Shown here: in pieces, positions 1 to 8,802 of the stretch | Numbering within the stretch: position 1 is the first letter of the stretch | Layout: the number at the start of each line of letters is the position of its first letter | DNA from: CAVRXQ01 sp963838845 | Lineage (GTDB): Bacteria > Actinomycetota > Acidimicrobiia > Acidimicrobiales > Bog-793 | NCBI GenBank assembly: GCA_963838845.1 | Contig: CAWISR010000003.1 | Coordinates: forward strand, 868,001-932,000 | Direction: 5' to 3' | DNA: 64,000 nucleotides | Notes under the pieces: model-generated | Databases searched by the model: none | What the model was told of the DNA's origin: nothing | Seen by the model: the letters and a program-made list of their open reading frames with translations, nothing else | Position numbers and translations under genes: made by a program

Positions 1-429
1 CCAGGCGGCGGACTCGATGAAGAGGACTTGGCCTCCGCTCGAGCCACGCGCGAGAGCATCCGGGCGCTTCTCGTCCGCAACGGCGGTGGGCCCGCACCGC
101 ACACGTCGGCGCTTGACGCCTTGGACTCGCGCGCCCGGTCGTCTGGGTTTCGGGCGAGTATCGGTGGGACCGGGCTGGTCGAGATAGAGGCAGAGGCGAA
201 CGAGGGACCGATCAGGTACGGGAGACTCCTCCTGATCATCCGTGACGCGCAGCTCGATGGCACCTGGGCGCGTCTCAAGGCATGCCACAACTGCGAATGC
301 CGCTGGGCCTTCTACGACCGCTCGCACGCCGGACGCGGTGCATGGTGCGACATGGCCGCGTGTGGAAACCGCATCAAGAACCGCAATCTCCGTTCGCGTC
401 GGCAGAGAACGGCGGCGTCCAACAGCTGA
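1..429 (+). CDS. CGNR zinc-finger transcriptional regulator, 5'-truncated by window edge
   Basis: The frame is open from base 1, so the N-terminus lies outside the window. The visible 142 residues end in the CGNR zinc finger: a CHNC pair, then WCDMAACGNR and a basic tail (RSRR). Family members are putative DNA-binding proteins of about 180-200 residues with an N-terminal stress-response domain of the ABATE type, so roughly the last three quarters is present. A TTG at base 28 is an internal codon in this reading, because nothing resembling a ribosome binding site precedes it. The next gene starts about 140 bases downstream on the same strand. The target genes cannot be deduced. Confidence 0.8.
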   Translation, partial: PGGGLDEEDLASARATRESIRALLVRNGGGPAPHTSALDALDSRARSSGFRASIGGTGLVEIEAEANEGPIRYGRLLLIIRDAQLDGTWARLKACHNCECRWAFYDRSHAGRGAWCDMAACGNRIKNRNLRSRRQRTAASNS

Positions 430-571
430 TTAGCGCGCTGCGTCGGCTCGTGCATGAACGACGTGAAAACCATCGTCAAATCCGCGTCAGTGGTCTCGCG
501 GGCTTCGAAGAACCGTCGCGACGTTGGGATCAGGACGTTCCGACACGCGCCGGGATCTAACTTGTGCACGC

Positions 572-1295
572 ATGAGGGGATGCGGGAGCGGATTCCGAAC
601 CGCGTCGATGGTGGTTGCGCTTGCGTCGTTCACGTGCGCCCACTTCGAAGCACAAAGCGCTGGTGCTCAGGCGAAGACGTCTCGGGGCACCGCAGAGACC
701 CGAGCTGATAATCGGCCAGCGCCTCCTGCGTTCTTGGCCAAGGTGGCGTCGGTCAGCGCCGAGCAACTCGGGGCGACTTGGCATGCGGGGTGTCCGGTTG
801 CGCCGCAGGCTCTTCGGCAGATCCGCATGACCTATTGGGGATTCGACGAGCAGCGCGCACGTCGGGGCGCTGATCGTGAACGAGTTGGTGGTCGCTGCCG
901 TGATCAACGTCTTCGCCACCTTGTACCGGCACCGTTTTCCGATCCGCGAAATGATCCCCGAGTCTGCGTATGGGGGCGACGACAACGCGGCGGCAGCAGC
1001 CGACGACACGTCGGGCTTCAATTGTCGCTACGCCGTCGCGCCCGGGCTACAACATTGGTCCGTCCACGCGTACGGCGAGGCGATCGACGTGAACGACGTC
1101 CAGAATCCCTACGTCGATGGCTCGATCATCATCCCGCCGGCGGGGCGTGCCTATCTCGACCGTTCCGACGTTCGCCCCGGCATGGCGGTGTACGGGGGGG
1201 TCCTCGTCGACGCGTTCGCCACGATTGGCTGGCAATGGGGTGGTCGGTGGGTGGACTCGCCTGACTACCAGCATTTCTCGCTCACTGGAGGTTGA
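572..1295 (+). pseudogene. Secreted M15-family (VanY-like) peptidase interrupted by a +1 frameshift
   Basis: The first part (from an ATG at 572) has a signal-peptide-like start and then the usual beginning of an M15_4 D-Ala-D-Ala carboxypeptidase-like domain, ending in TYWGFDEQ near base 853. The rest of the domain lies in the next frame (852-1295): AHVGALIVNE, then the zinc-binding core HWSVHAYGEAIDVN and the last ligand region DYQHFS. Dropping one base in the CGCGC stretch at about 851-857 joins them as GFDEQ-AHVGAL, as expected for the family. The frame of the second half has a stop at 828-830, so it cannot start upstream by itself. Known family members cleave peptidoglycan peptides outside the membrane. 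The break is either a real mutation or a one-base sequence error. Confidence 0.75.
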
Positions 1296-1397
1296 CAGCA
1301 TGAGCTTGCGTAATTGCGGTTGGCTCCGGCTCGATCAGCTCCGGAAGTCAGCGACCGAATCCAGTACGCGGGTCGTGGTCTGCGGCGGAAACCGCTG

Positions 1398-2444
1398 TTA
1401 CGACATCGGATGCACGCTGAAGAACGACCAGATGACGGTGTTTGCGTCGATCGCGTTGCTCTGCGGGCCGAGCACTGCGGTGAGGGTTCTCGGCAGCTTC
1501 GGGCCGCCAGGCCACTCATGTCCTTCGCCGCTGATGGTGTAGAGCTCGACGATCGCCGACGCCTCGCACCGGCCGTACTGCGTGAGCGTCACGCCGTTCG
1601 CCGGGTGCGAGACCGTCGCTGTTTGGGCGCATCGATCTTGGGTCGCCCAGTCGTGGGCAGACGTTGGTACCGAGTACGTCCAGTACGCCTCGCCGTGTCC
1701 TTCGTAGGGATCGATGGGGTCCGCCGTGCCATGGATGGCGAGAATCGGAACCGCGCGTTCGGGTTTGCACGGCGTCGGGTGACGGAGGCCGCTCACCACC
1801 GCCACGGCCGCGAACGTCATCGACGCGTCGCACGCGAGCTGGCTCGCGATGCGTGCGCCCCCTGAGAAACCCGTCGCGTAGACCCGGCTCATGTTGACGC
1901 AATAGCGCTGGCCCACGATACCGACGAGGTCGGTGAGGAACGACACGTCATTCGGTGATCCCGAAGGCACGGCTCTGCCGCCGACGAGCGGCTCTCCCGG
2001 GACGTTCCAGTCATAACCCGATCCGTCAGGAATTACGGCCTGGGGATAGACGACGATGAATCGGTCGCTATCGGACGTTGCATTCATGCCGGTGAACAGC
2101 TCCTGGTCGGTCGGGGTGGCGCCGCTCCCGTGCATGTTGAGAACGAGCGGAAGTTTCCGAGAGCCGGTGTACCCGGACGGGACGTGCACGATCGCGCTGC
2201 GCTCGTGCCCTCCGATCGTTGCTGTAATCAGCGAAGAGCCATTGTGCGATCCACATCCAGAACGTCCGGAACGCGGCGACTCGCCGCTCACTGGTATTGC
2301 GTGCCCTGTGGCCGAAGACGTGACGGCTCCGATCGGGCTGACGATGCTCAGACTGACGATGACGGTCGAGGCAATGAAGAGGAGAGAGGTCCTCGGAGTT
2401 CGACGCCGCGGTTTCCGTGAGTCTTTTAGCGAGTGATCGGCCAT
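1398..2444 (-). CDS. Secreted esterase of the PHB-depolymerase/feruloyl esterase family (LpqC-like)
   Basis: This 348-residue alpha/beta hydrolase starts with an ATG at 2444 preceded by AAGGAG. Residues 18-45 look like a signal peptide or membrane anchor. The catalytic core shows the oxyanion region LVLNMHGSG (about 101-109), the nucleophile elbow GFSGG (Ser194), a probable acid in HGTADPID (about 239-246) and the catalytic His in GEGHEWPG (about 309). Relatives hydrolyse short polyhydroxyalkanoates or aromatic esters outside the cell, and the substrate here is unknown. An open frame continues upstream to 3089, but that stretch overlaps the opposite-strand gene at 2729 and has no family resemblance, so the shorter start is preferred. 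Confidence 0.85.
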   Translation of the reverse strand: MADHSLKDSRKPRRRTPRTSLLFIASTVIVSLSIVSPIGAVTSSATGHAIPVSGESPRSGRSGCGSHNGSSLITATIGGHERSAIVHVPSGYTGSRKLPLVLNMHGSGATPTDQELFTGMNATSDSDRFIVVYPQAVIPDGSGYDWNVPGEPLVGGRAVPSGSPNDVSFLTDLVGIVGQRYCVNMSRVYATGFSGGARIASQLACDASMTFAAVAVVSGLRHPTPCKPERAVPILAIHGTADPIDPYEGHGEAYWTYSVPTSAHDWATQDRCAQTATVSHPANGVTLTQYGRCEASAIVELYTISGEGHEWPGGPKLPRTLTAVLGPQSNAIDANTVIWSFFSVHPMS

Positions 2445-2728
2445 TGCTCCTTCAATCGCGTGTGCGCTGGTCTCCGTGGTCGCCGAACGATACGTCGTTC
2501 GGCGACATGCCGTTGGGAATGAGCATCGCAACGCGAGGGCATTCAGATCAGTGCAGCGCGCCGAGCTCGGACGCGACCTTTCGACGCAAGGTGTATGACG
2601 AGACACGCCGGAGAATGATGTCTCCGTCAGCTCGATTCCGTCTGATTCGTTGGCATCTTTCGGGCGCCACGACAGAGCACCGATCGCGTCGTAGCTTCTC
2701 TGGCGAAACTGAAAGGGAGCCGATCGCA

Positions 2729-3247
2729 ATGGCGCGACTAGCTCGATTGAGTGAGTGGCGGGTCCTTGGAGGTTCGGTCCCGCGGTCGGCCCTTCCAGTC
2801 GCGCTCGTCCTTTGCCTCGCTGTGGTGGGCGCGGGGTATGCCGCCGCTGCCCCGCCTGCAAGACGCGTGGTTCCCGACTACGTCGTGAGCTTGGGAACGG
2901 TGCGCGGCCTCGGTCGAGTCCTCGTCGACGGAAAGGGGAGGACGCTCTATCTCTACCGGCCGGATCGCCGTGGCCGAAGCACCTGCACAGAGATCTGTGC
3001 GAAGCAGTGGCCGCCGTTCGTGCTGCCGGCCGGGGTCGCCCGCCCCGAAGCGGGGAGAGGAGTTCTCGCCCACCTTCTCGGTACGACACGAAGGCCGAAC
3101 GGGGAGTTGCAGGTCACCTACGCGAGGTGGCCACTGTATTTATGGCAGGGCGACTACGAGGCGGGTCAGGCGAATGGCGAGGGCGACGACATGGGATTGT
3201 GGTGGGCCGTTTCGCGAACAGGATCGGCCGCGCTTCCAGAACAGTGA
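2729..3247 (+). CDS. COG4315-type secreted protein with YxxxxD-like repeat
   Basis: The 172-residue product begins with a basic N-terminus and a hydrophobic signal segment (about residues 20-45). It then shows the secreted repeat known as lipoprotein_15 or COG4315: GRVLVDGKGRTLYLYRPD, a Cys pair in STCTEICAKQWPP, and a second half with ARWPLYLWQGD followed by GLWWAVS near the end. Such proteins are exported, are common in actinobacteria and have no established biochemical role. No lipobox cysteine is evident, so it may be a soluble secreted form. The ATG at 2729 has AAAGGGAG upstream; the frame is open further upstream without supporting signals. Confidence 0.8.
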   Translation: MARLARLSEWRVLGGSVPRSALPVALVLCLAVVGAGYAAAAPPARRVVPDYVVSLGTVRGLGRVLVDGKGRTLYLYRPDRRGRSTCTEICAKQWPPFVLPAGVARPEAGRGVLAHLLGTTRRPNGELQVTYARWPLYLWQGDYEAGQANGEGDDMGLWWAVSRTGSAALPEQ

Positions 3248-3305
3248 CGCCCCGCTACGGCGTCCTCGCGCTTCCGTCGCCGATGGCAAGCGAGCGGTGT
3301 GCGGC

Positions 3306-4289
3306 TCATCCCGTTGTCAGTGTGAGCAGGCCGTTTGACGGAGAACACGCATCCTGCAAGCACGGCAGCCCATACGCCTTTTCGATGCCGGCGAGCAGCC
3401 CGAAGTGGTTGACGTACGCGTTGTCGTCCGGTATTCGCTCCGTCGCCGCCGAGATGACGACGGTGAAGACGTGATTGCCCGCGCCGTGCAGGTATTCCCC
3501 CGCTCCCTGGCCGCCGCGGCCATCGCCCTCGTCGTAGGTGAGCACGATGACGCCGCCGTCCGCGTACCAGCGGGTCGCCTGGATGGTCGGGATCTGCTTC
3601 GAAAGATACGAGTCACCGTTGGCGATCGTCGCGCAGGCCTCGTCGCCACCTCCGTCCTGGCAGATGCCGGGGCTCAGCCAGACGAAATCTGGCGGTGAAG
3701 AGCTGTTCAGTGCCGAGATCATCTCGGGGGCGGGCCGGACACGGCCGCAGTCGGCTTTCACAAGGCGCGGGAAGTAGACGAAGGGGTCGTGGCGCACCCC
3801 ATAGGACCTGTGACCGCTGTCGTAGTCATTCGTATCGCAGTTCGATGGCATCGATCCCATGTATGCCAACCACGGGATGTGAGCGTCGTTGAGTTGGTTG
3901 GCGAGCGTTGAGTTGAACGATTGGCAACCCGATCCCGGCGTGCAGTCCCCGGTCGACCAGGGATAGAAGCGTCCGGTCAGCAACGCGAGGTAGTTGTCGA
4001 GGCTGTAGTGACCGATTCCGTAGTAGTCCGTCGCCGTCTCGTACTCCTTCGACAGACTCGTCTCGTAGGGCGCGGCGGGGTTCCCGACAATGTCTGAGTA
4101 CGACTGGTTCTCCATCATCAGCACCATGATGTGTGGCGCTTGCGGGACCGACGCCCTCGGGATCGAGGTGCTCGTGGGCGCCGGCGCGGCGGTCGGTCCT
4201 CCGCACACGGTGAGCAGCAGACCGGCGATTCCGACGGCGAGCGCGGCACCGGCCAGGGCGCGCCAACGCGCTCGCATTGCAGGCATCAT
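3306..4289 (-). CDS. Acid-phosphatase/phospholipase-C-type phosphoesterase, probable lipoprotein
   Basis: The 327-residue protein begins with a basic region and hydrophobic stretch ending in LLLTVCGG, a plausible lipobox with Cys29. The mature part follows the phosphoesterase family (PF04185): HIMVLMMENQSYSDIVGN near residue 53, with the metal-binding Glu-Asn pair; HYSLDNYLALLTG; then DFVWLSPGICQDGG and VIVLTYDEGDGRGG with acidic ligands. Relatives include AcpA-like acid phosphatases and phospholipases C acting at the cell surface. It is convergent with the COG4315 gene and is followed downstream only by 58 bases. Substrate specificity (phosphomonoester or phospholipid) cannot be told from sequence. 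Confidence 0.85.
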   Translation of the reverse strand: MMPAMRARWRALAGAALAVGIAGLLLTVCGGPTAAPAPTSTSIPRASVPQAPHIMVLMMENQSYSDIVGNPAAPYETSLSKEYETATDYYGIGHYSLDNYLALLTGRFYPWSTGDCTPGSGCQSFNSTLANQLNDAHIPWLAYMGSMPSNCDTNDYDSGHRSYGVRHDPFVYFPRLVKADCGRVRPAPEMISALNSSSPPDFVWLSPGICQDGGGDEACATIANGDSYLSKQIPTIQATRWYADGGVIVLTYDEGDGRGGQGAGEYLHGAGNHVFTVVISAATERIPDDNAYVNHFGLLAGIEKAYGLPCLQDACSPSNGLLTLTTG

Positions 4290-4448
4290 CGCACCGTCAA
4301 ACCTATCGGGCCGACGACGAGTGATGAGGTCGCGAATTTACGGGCGCACGGCGGTCCGCGTCTGATCGAAATTTCGTGACGGTCGTTCGACCCAGCCTCA
4401 TGCGCTCGCGTGACCGCCGAGTCGCTCGAAGCGGTTCGCTGAACGAGA

Positions 4449-5024
4449 TCAGCAGTCCGACGAGTTGTCGAGGTAAACGGGTGCGACGATGGCGATGTCG
4501 AACGAGTCGCGCTCGAAAGTTGTCGAACCGCCGGCTCCGATGGTCGCTAGCTCGACGCCGATGCTGTCGCCTTGGTGCGCCGGTCCCTTTTGCCCGAACT
4601 CGCGAGCGAGCGTCTTGCTGTACAGATCGAAAACTGCGCACGAGTGCCCAAATTGGTCGCGATGGATCACGGTGACCGAGCGCGGAATGGAGACGTCCGC
4701 GGGGAACTGCTGTGCCACCTCCAGCTCAGCAGCGAGGAGCGACGTGCCACGAGGGAGCGCCTGGTCGTAGCCGACCACGTGACCGCGGAACATCTGCACG
4801 AAGCTGAACTCGGGTTCGACAGAAGCGGAGTGGACGAGCGGCCCGTAGCAGGAGTCAATCTGGCAGTCCACCGAGTTCGAGGGGTGGGCGCGCATCCACA
4901 GACTCAGCACAGCCCCATATCCCGACGACGGGTTCACCGCTTCTCCGGCGCCGGCGACCGCGGGCAACGCGAGGACGGGCACGATCGCTGCGAGCACCAG
5001 CGCTACACGCAACTGACGCGGCAT
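4449..5024 (-). CDS. Secreted protein of unknown function, last gene of the DUF1800-DUF1501 operon
   Basis: I do not recognise a family for this 191-residue protein. It has a clear signal peptide (about residues 1-27, ending AVAGAGEA), four or more cysteines in the mature part (VDCQIDSCYG, HSCAVFD and the C-terminal SSDC) and no transmembrane segment after the signal. Its start lies only two bases past the DUF1501 stop codon, so the two are almost certainly co-transcribed and coupled. A role outside the cell together with the DUF1800/DUF1501 pair is inferred from that arrangement alone. Confidence 0.7.
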   Translation of the reverse strand: MPRQLRVALVLAAIVPVLALPAVAGAGEAVNPSSGYGAVLSLWMRAHPSNSVDCQIDSCYGPLVHSASVEPEFSFVQMFRGHVVGYDQALPRGTSLLAAELEVAQQFPADVSIPRSVTVIHRDQFGHSCAVFDLYSKTLAREFGQKGPAHQGDSIGVELATIGAGGSTTFERDSFDIAIVAPVYLDNSSDC

Positions 5025-5026
5025 GG

Positions 5027-6265
5027 CTAGATGAACCCGAGCAACGGGTAACGCTTGTCGAGGAAAGCACGTGCGTCAACGCCGATCACGTGTTCGAGAA
5101 CCGTTGCGTACACCGAGCGGAAGTCGATCTCGAAGCGGAGGTTTCCGTTCTCGTCGAGATTTGTGAGGCTTGGCTGGTCGCCGTAGAAGCCACCCGCCAC
5201 GGAAGGGCCGATGACGAGGACGTTGTTCGCCGCGCCGTGATCGGTCCCGTTGCTGCCATTCGACATCACACGGCGGCCGAATTCGGTGTGGATCAGAAGT
5301 GTCGTCCCGGCGGCCTCGGGATAACCCTCGAGCGATTGGAAAAACGCGCCGATCGCGGTGTCGAGCTGACCGAGGAGCAGGGTCTGGACGCCGGTTTCCC
5401 CCGAATGGGTGTCGTATCCGTTCTGGGTGACGGCGAAGGCCCTTGTCGGAACTCCGGCCCGGATCAGGCTCGAGACGATGTCGAGCTGCGTGCCGATGTC
5501 GCCGTCGTCGATGCCCTTTGGGAGAACGGGCGGAGGCTCGTGGTCGAGGGCGGAGGCGAACGTGCGTGACGTCGAGAGCATCTCTCGCCCGCTCCTCGCG
5601 ATCGCGTTCTCCGTGGTGCCCGCACCCGGCCGGTGGCCCTGGAGCTCCCGGTAGACGGCCAACACATCGTGTGACGCGTTCGGCAGTTGATCGCTGCCCG
5701 ACGTCGAGTCCTGAATCGCGGCGGCCTGAGTCTGCTCCCCAGCCATCGCGGGCAACACCGTCGGCCCGACCGAGCAGGCGCGCTCCGGGTCGCCCCTCGT
5801 CTTGTCGAGCCATCTGCCGAGCCAGCCCGTCGACACATCGCTCGAAAGCGACGCCGTCTGCCAGATCGCCATCGATTGAAAGTGGCTGAGACTCGGGTCG
5901 GGGTAGCCGACCCCGCGCACGATCGCGAGCTGGCCGGCGTCCCAGAGTCGCTTCATGCCGGGAACCGCTGGGTTCAATCCGATCCCGTCCGACAATTGGA
6001 ACACGGTGTCCGGAGCGAGCGCGATGTTCGACCGCACCGCGTAGTACGTCGGGTCGTCGTAGGGGACGACCATGTTGAGGCCGTCGTTGCCCCCGTAGAG
6101 GGTGCAGAGCACGAGTCGCCGCTCGGCTCGCGCCGCGCTCGCCACGTCGGCAGCCCCAGCCGCAGGCGCACTGAAGAACCCTCCGAATGGTCGCGCCAGC
6201 GCTCCGGCGACTCCGAGCGCGACGGCGCCGCCGAGGAACTCGCGTCGGTTCATCGTTCGTTCCAT
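5027..6265 (-). CDS. DUF1501 family protein, Tat-exported
   Basis: The product (about 412 residues) begins with a twin-arginine signal, NRREFLGG followed by a hydrophobic stretch ending SAPAAGAA, typical of DUF1501. Family hallmarks follow: LVLCTLYGGNDGLNMVVPY, SLSHFQSMAIWQTA, and HTEFGRRVMSNGSNGTDHGAAN near the C-terminus, which resembles sulfatase/alkaline-phosphatase-superfamily proteins. The upstream DUF1800 gene ends eight bases before this start, and its TGA sits inside the GAGGA that serves as ribosome binding site, so translation is probably coupled. The ATG at 6265 (spacing five) is preferred over GTG 6268 and ATG 6253. The biochemical function of DUF1501 is unknown. Confidence 0.9.
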   Translation of the reverse strand: MERTMNRREFLGGAVALGVAGALARPFGGFFSAPAAGAADVASAARAERRLVLCTLYGGNDGLNMVVPYDDPTYYAVRSNIALAPDTVFQLSDGIGLNPAVPGMKRLWDAGQLAIVRGVGYPDPSLSHFQSMAIWQTASLSSDVSTGWLGRWLDKTRGDPERACSVGPTVLPAMAGEQTQAAAIQDSTSGSDQLPNASHDVLAVYRELQGHRPGAGTTENAIARSGREMLSTSRTFASALDHEPPPVLPKGIDDGDIGTQLDIVSSLIRAGVPTRAFAVTQNGYDTHSGETGVQTLLLGQLDTAIGAFFQSLEGYPEAAGTTLLIHTEFGRRVMSNGSNGTDHGAANNVLVIGPSVAGGFYGDQPSLTNLDENGNLRFEIDFRSVYATVLEHVIGVDARAFLDKRYPLLGFI

Positions 6266-6272
6266 CACGTCC

Positions 6273-7565
6273 TCAGTTCGCCAGGACTTCCGGAGCTGTC
6301 AGCGCAAGGCCGAGCAGCTCTTGAGCGGATTCGTCGCGCACACGATTCAGCGAGGCGATGCTCGTGTTGCTCCACGCGTCGACGCCGAGCATGTTTCCGA
6401 TCGTTTCGATCCGGTCTGGTCCGGATGCCTCCTCGATGGGCGTGAGGTCGACGATCTGCGCGACGCTCTGCGCGAAGTCGAGCTGCGCGACGGCCGATGC
6501 CGTCGAGAGCCAGTAGAGATTCGAGCCCCACCCACCGACGGTTGGTGGATCGAAGGGGATCTGTCCGAGGTTCGAGAGCACCCATTGCAGATAACCCGCA
6601 CCGCCGAGCTTCTTGAACGACTTCGTGCGCAACCCGAGTCCTCGCATGATCCCGGCGACCCATTCGATCGGCTGTTTCACGAGACCCTGCACCGATGGTT
6701 CGGATCGGAAGTTCGGGTGCAGGAAGATCGACCTGAGGAGGTTCGTCATGTTGAGGTCGCCTGAGTAACCAGCGGCGAGCTCTGTGACCACGGGATCGGA
6801 GACATCGACGGGATACGCGAGCCAGGACCACATCCGCGCGCTCACCCAGCGCGCCGATTCCGGCGTACGTGTGACGATCGCCACGATGTCGTCGCCGTTG
6901 AGGTCGCCGTGATACCCCATGAAGCTCTTGTTGCCGAAATCGTGTGCCCACTCGTTCTGGACGAACTCTCCGACGGCGTTGTACGTCCACCCCGTGAATG
7001 CGCGCGCGGATTCTCTGACGTCGCTCTGAGAGTACGTTCCGACTCCCATCGTGAACCGCTCCATCAGCTCGCGAGCGAAGTTCTCGTTCGGCGAGCTGTT
7101 CACATCGGTATCGGTATCGAGCCAGATCAGCATCGCCGGGTCTTTTGCGAGGGCGAGTGTGAGGTCTTCATACGAGCCGGGACCGAGTGTGCGGAAGAGC
7201 TCGTTCTGGTGATACATGAAAACCGGGACGCCGACCTTGCTGAACCCTGTCGGGAATTGCCCGTGGAGGAGAAGGGTCAACTTTTCGCGGAGCGGTGTCG
7301 TCGTCGCTGCCATCTTGTCGAGCCACCAACCGATCAGCTGGACGTACTGATTCCAGCTGTTTCCGCCGTGGCCCCTGAGCAGCTGCGCATAGGTGCCGAG
7401 GGGAGGCGGACTGACGGCGGCCCGGTCGGGTTCAGAGAATCCGGCGAGCAGCTGATCGACCGTGGCCTCGAAGCCACTGGCGACGGCAGCGTCGAGTTGC
7501 GCCGCGCTGCCGCCGAATCCGGCGCGCCGGTAGAGCAGCGCGACGTCTGCGCGCGCGGTGCTCAT
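6273..7565 (-). CDS. DUF1800 family protein
   Basis: The 430-residue protein shows the DUF1800 signatures: the N-terminal VALLYRRAGFGG, the central LREKLTLLLHGQFPTG, and NFARELMERFTMGVGTYSQSDVRESARAFTGW. It also has the DFGNKSFMGYHGDLNGDD and HPNFRSE segments. DUF1800 genes sit beside DUF1501 genes in many bacteria; the pair is thought to act outside the cytoplasm, but the function is not established. No signal peptide is visible here, so export may depend on the DUF1501 partner. The ATG at 7565 is chosen; the frame runs upstream to a TTG at 7619 without family residues. This gene leads the three-gene operon ending at 4449. Confidence 0.88.
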   Translation of the reverse strand: MSTARADVALLYRRAGFGGSAAQLDAAVASGFEATVDQLLAGFSEPDRAAVSPPPLGTYAQLLRGHGGNSWNQYVQLIGWWLDKMAATTTPLREKLTLLLHGQFPTGFSKVGVPVFMYHQNELFRTLGPGSYEDLTLALAKDPAMLIWLDTDTDVNSSPNENFARELMERFTMGVGTYSQSDVRESARAFTGWTYNAVGEFVQNEWAHDFGNKSFMGYHGDLNGDDIVAIVTRTPESARWVSARMWSWLAYPVDVSDPVVTELAAGYSGDLNMTNLLRSIFLHPNFRSEPSVQGLVKQPIEWVAGIMRGLGLRTKSFKKLGGAGYLQWVLSNLGQIPFDPPTVGGWGSNLYWLSTASAVAQLDFAQSVAQIVDLTPIEEASGPDRIETIGNMLGVDAWSNTSIASLNRVRDESAQELLGLALTAPEVLAN

Positions 7566-7696
7566 CTGGGTCCGCCCGCTTCGAGGGTTTCGTTGCCTTC
7601 TGTTCTCATGGCCTACCAACGTCCTGGTCGGCGACGTCGCGCCTGCGTGGCTGGGGCGTTGATGCTAGCGGTTTGGAGAGAAAATTGCCACTGTGC

Positions 7697-7734
7697 GTGG
7701 TCGTACCTCCACATAACGTGGTTATACCTCCACA
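7697..7734 (-). promoter_or_regulatory. Candidate operator: two 17-bp direct repeats 21 bp apart
   Basis: GTGGTCGTACCTCCACA (7697-7713) and GTGGTTATACCTCCACA (7718-7734) match at 15 of 17 positions, and each has GTGG/CCAC arms forming a dyad. The 21-bp offset puts them on one DNA face. They lie about 130-170 bases upstream of the DUF1800 start, with no gene between. That is the layout of a cooperative operator or activator site, but the regulator is unknown. Confidence 0.45.
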
Positions 7735-7902
7735 AAGAGGGGTTGACGAACGCAACCGCTGGCAGGCCGTTGGTCAGAGGCGAGATTCCCGGCAACGGGC
7801 TCGTTTCGCGCTCTTTTCGGCCGAACGGGCCCGGCCGGGATGGCCGGTTGGCGGCCCGTCCGTCGGTGGTGGTCCCCTCTTCGCCAGGTCAGGAAGCCGA
7901 CG

Positions 7903-8802
7903 TCACGGTTGCCACACCTGTACCGACTGGATATCGAACGAAGACGTCTGAGCAGCCGCCCCGTCGATCGCGAGATTGGCGAGGAGGTACATCGGCTGAC
8001 TTGGCACGTTGTTGCCGAGGTATCTCGCGACCACGGTGCCGTCGAGGTACCACGTCAGCGAGCCGGGAGACCACAAAAGGGCATACGTGTGCCATGTGGC
8101 CGTCAGGTCGTCCGGAGTCGTCGTAGCGAATGACTGGTACTCAGGTCCGGCGGGCGATGGCCAGTGCGTGGTCTCCCGTACCGTGTGGAGCGATCCCCAG
8201 TTCTCCATGATGTCGATCTCGGGGGGCCACGATTCATTCGCGGGCAGTAACCAGAGTGCCGGCCAGGTCCCGGTTCCGCCGGGAATCCGGGCGACGATCT
8301 GGACGTAGCCGTAGGTGAACTGGAACGACTGGAACGTCGTCACCATCCCGGATGCGTAGGGGTACGTGACTGGCGTCTGAGAGGAGTTCCAGCCGGCCGT
8401 TGGCGTCTCGCTCGCCACGAGATGCAGCGCTCCGTTCAAGACTTGCACCTGGCCCGGCAGGTACCACTCTTCTTCCTGCGCGTTGCCGAAGTTCGTGCAC
8501 CCTCCTCCCTGGGTGTACCCGGGGTAACAGGTCTGCCAGACGGCGGGGTTGAGTTCTGTACCGGTGAACGTCGCAGAGAATGCGAGTTGCATTCCAGCGA
8601 ACGGAGTCGAACTCAGTGCTCTCAACGTGGCTGCCACGGGAGCAGCGGCGACAAGCGACGTGAGCGACACGACGAGCAACACTTTGACCAACGTTCGTTT
8701 GGTCGTGACTGGTAACAGGGAGGTCCGAGAAGATGGAGACATGAACCTTCGCACCGGTCGTGCTCGATGCTTTGCGCGTGTGGTCCTCCACAGATAGCTC
8801 AT
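7903..8802 (-). CDS. Secreted GH16 beta-glucanase (copy 1)
   Basis: This 299-residue protein has a basic N-terminus, a hydrophobic signal segment (about residues 38-58) and one family-16 glycoside hydrolase domain from about residue 70 to the end. The catalytic signature EIDIME is at residues 195-200, giving Glu195 as nucleophile and Glu200 as acid/base. The aromatic cleft residues around WPALWLLP and the C-terminal SVQVWQ strand are present. Family 16 enzymes cut beta-1,3- or beta-1,3-1,4-glucans and some galactans. It is closely similar to the enzyme at 43681-44916, sharing NAQEEEWY, YPYASG, FTYGYVQIVA and SWPPEIDIMENWG. The start may instead be an ATG at 8742. Confidence 0.9.
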   Translation of the reverse strand: MSYLWRTTRAKHRARPVRRFMSPSSRTSLLPVTTKRTLVKVLLVVSLTSLVAAAPVAATLRALSSTPFAGMQLAFSATFTGTELNPAVWQTCYPGYTQGGGCTNFGNAQEEEWYLPGQVQVLNGALHLVASETPTAGWNSSQTPVTYPYASGMVTTFQSFQFTYGYVQIVARIPGGTGTWPALWLLPANESWPPEIDIMENWGSLHTVRETTHWPSPAGPEYQSFATTTPDDLTATWHTYALLWSPGSLTWYLDGTVVARYLGNNVPSQPMYLLANLAIDGAAAQTSSFDIQSVQVWQP

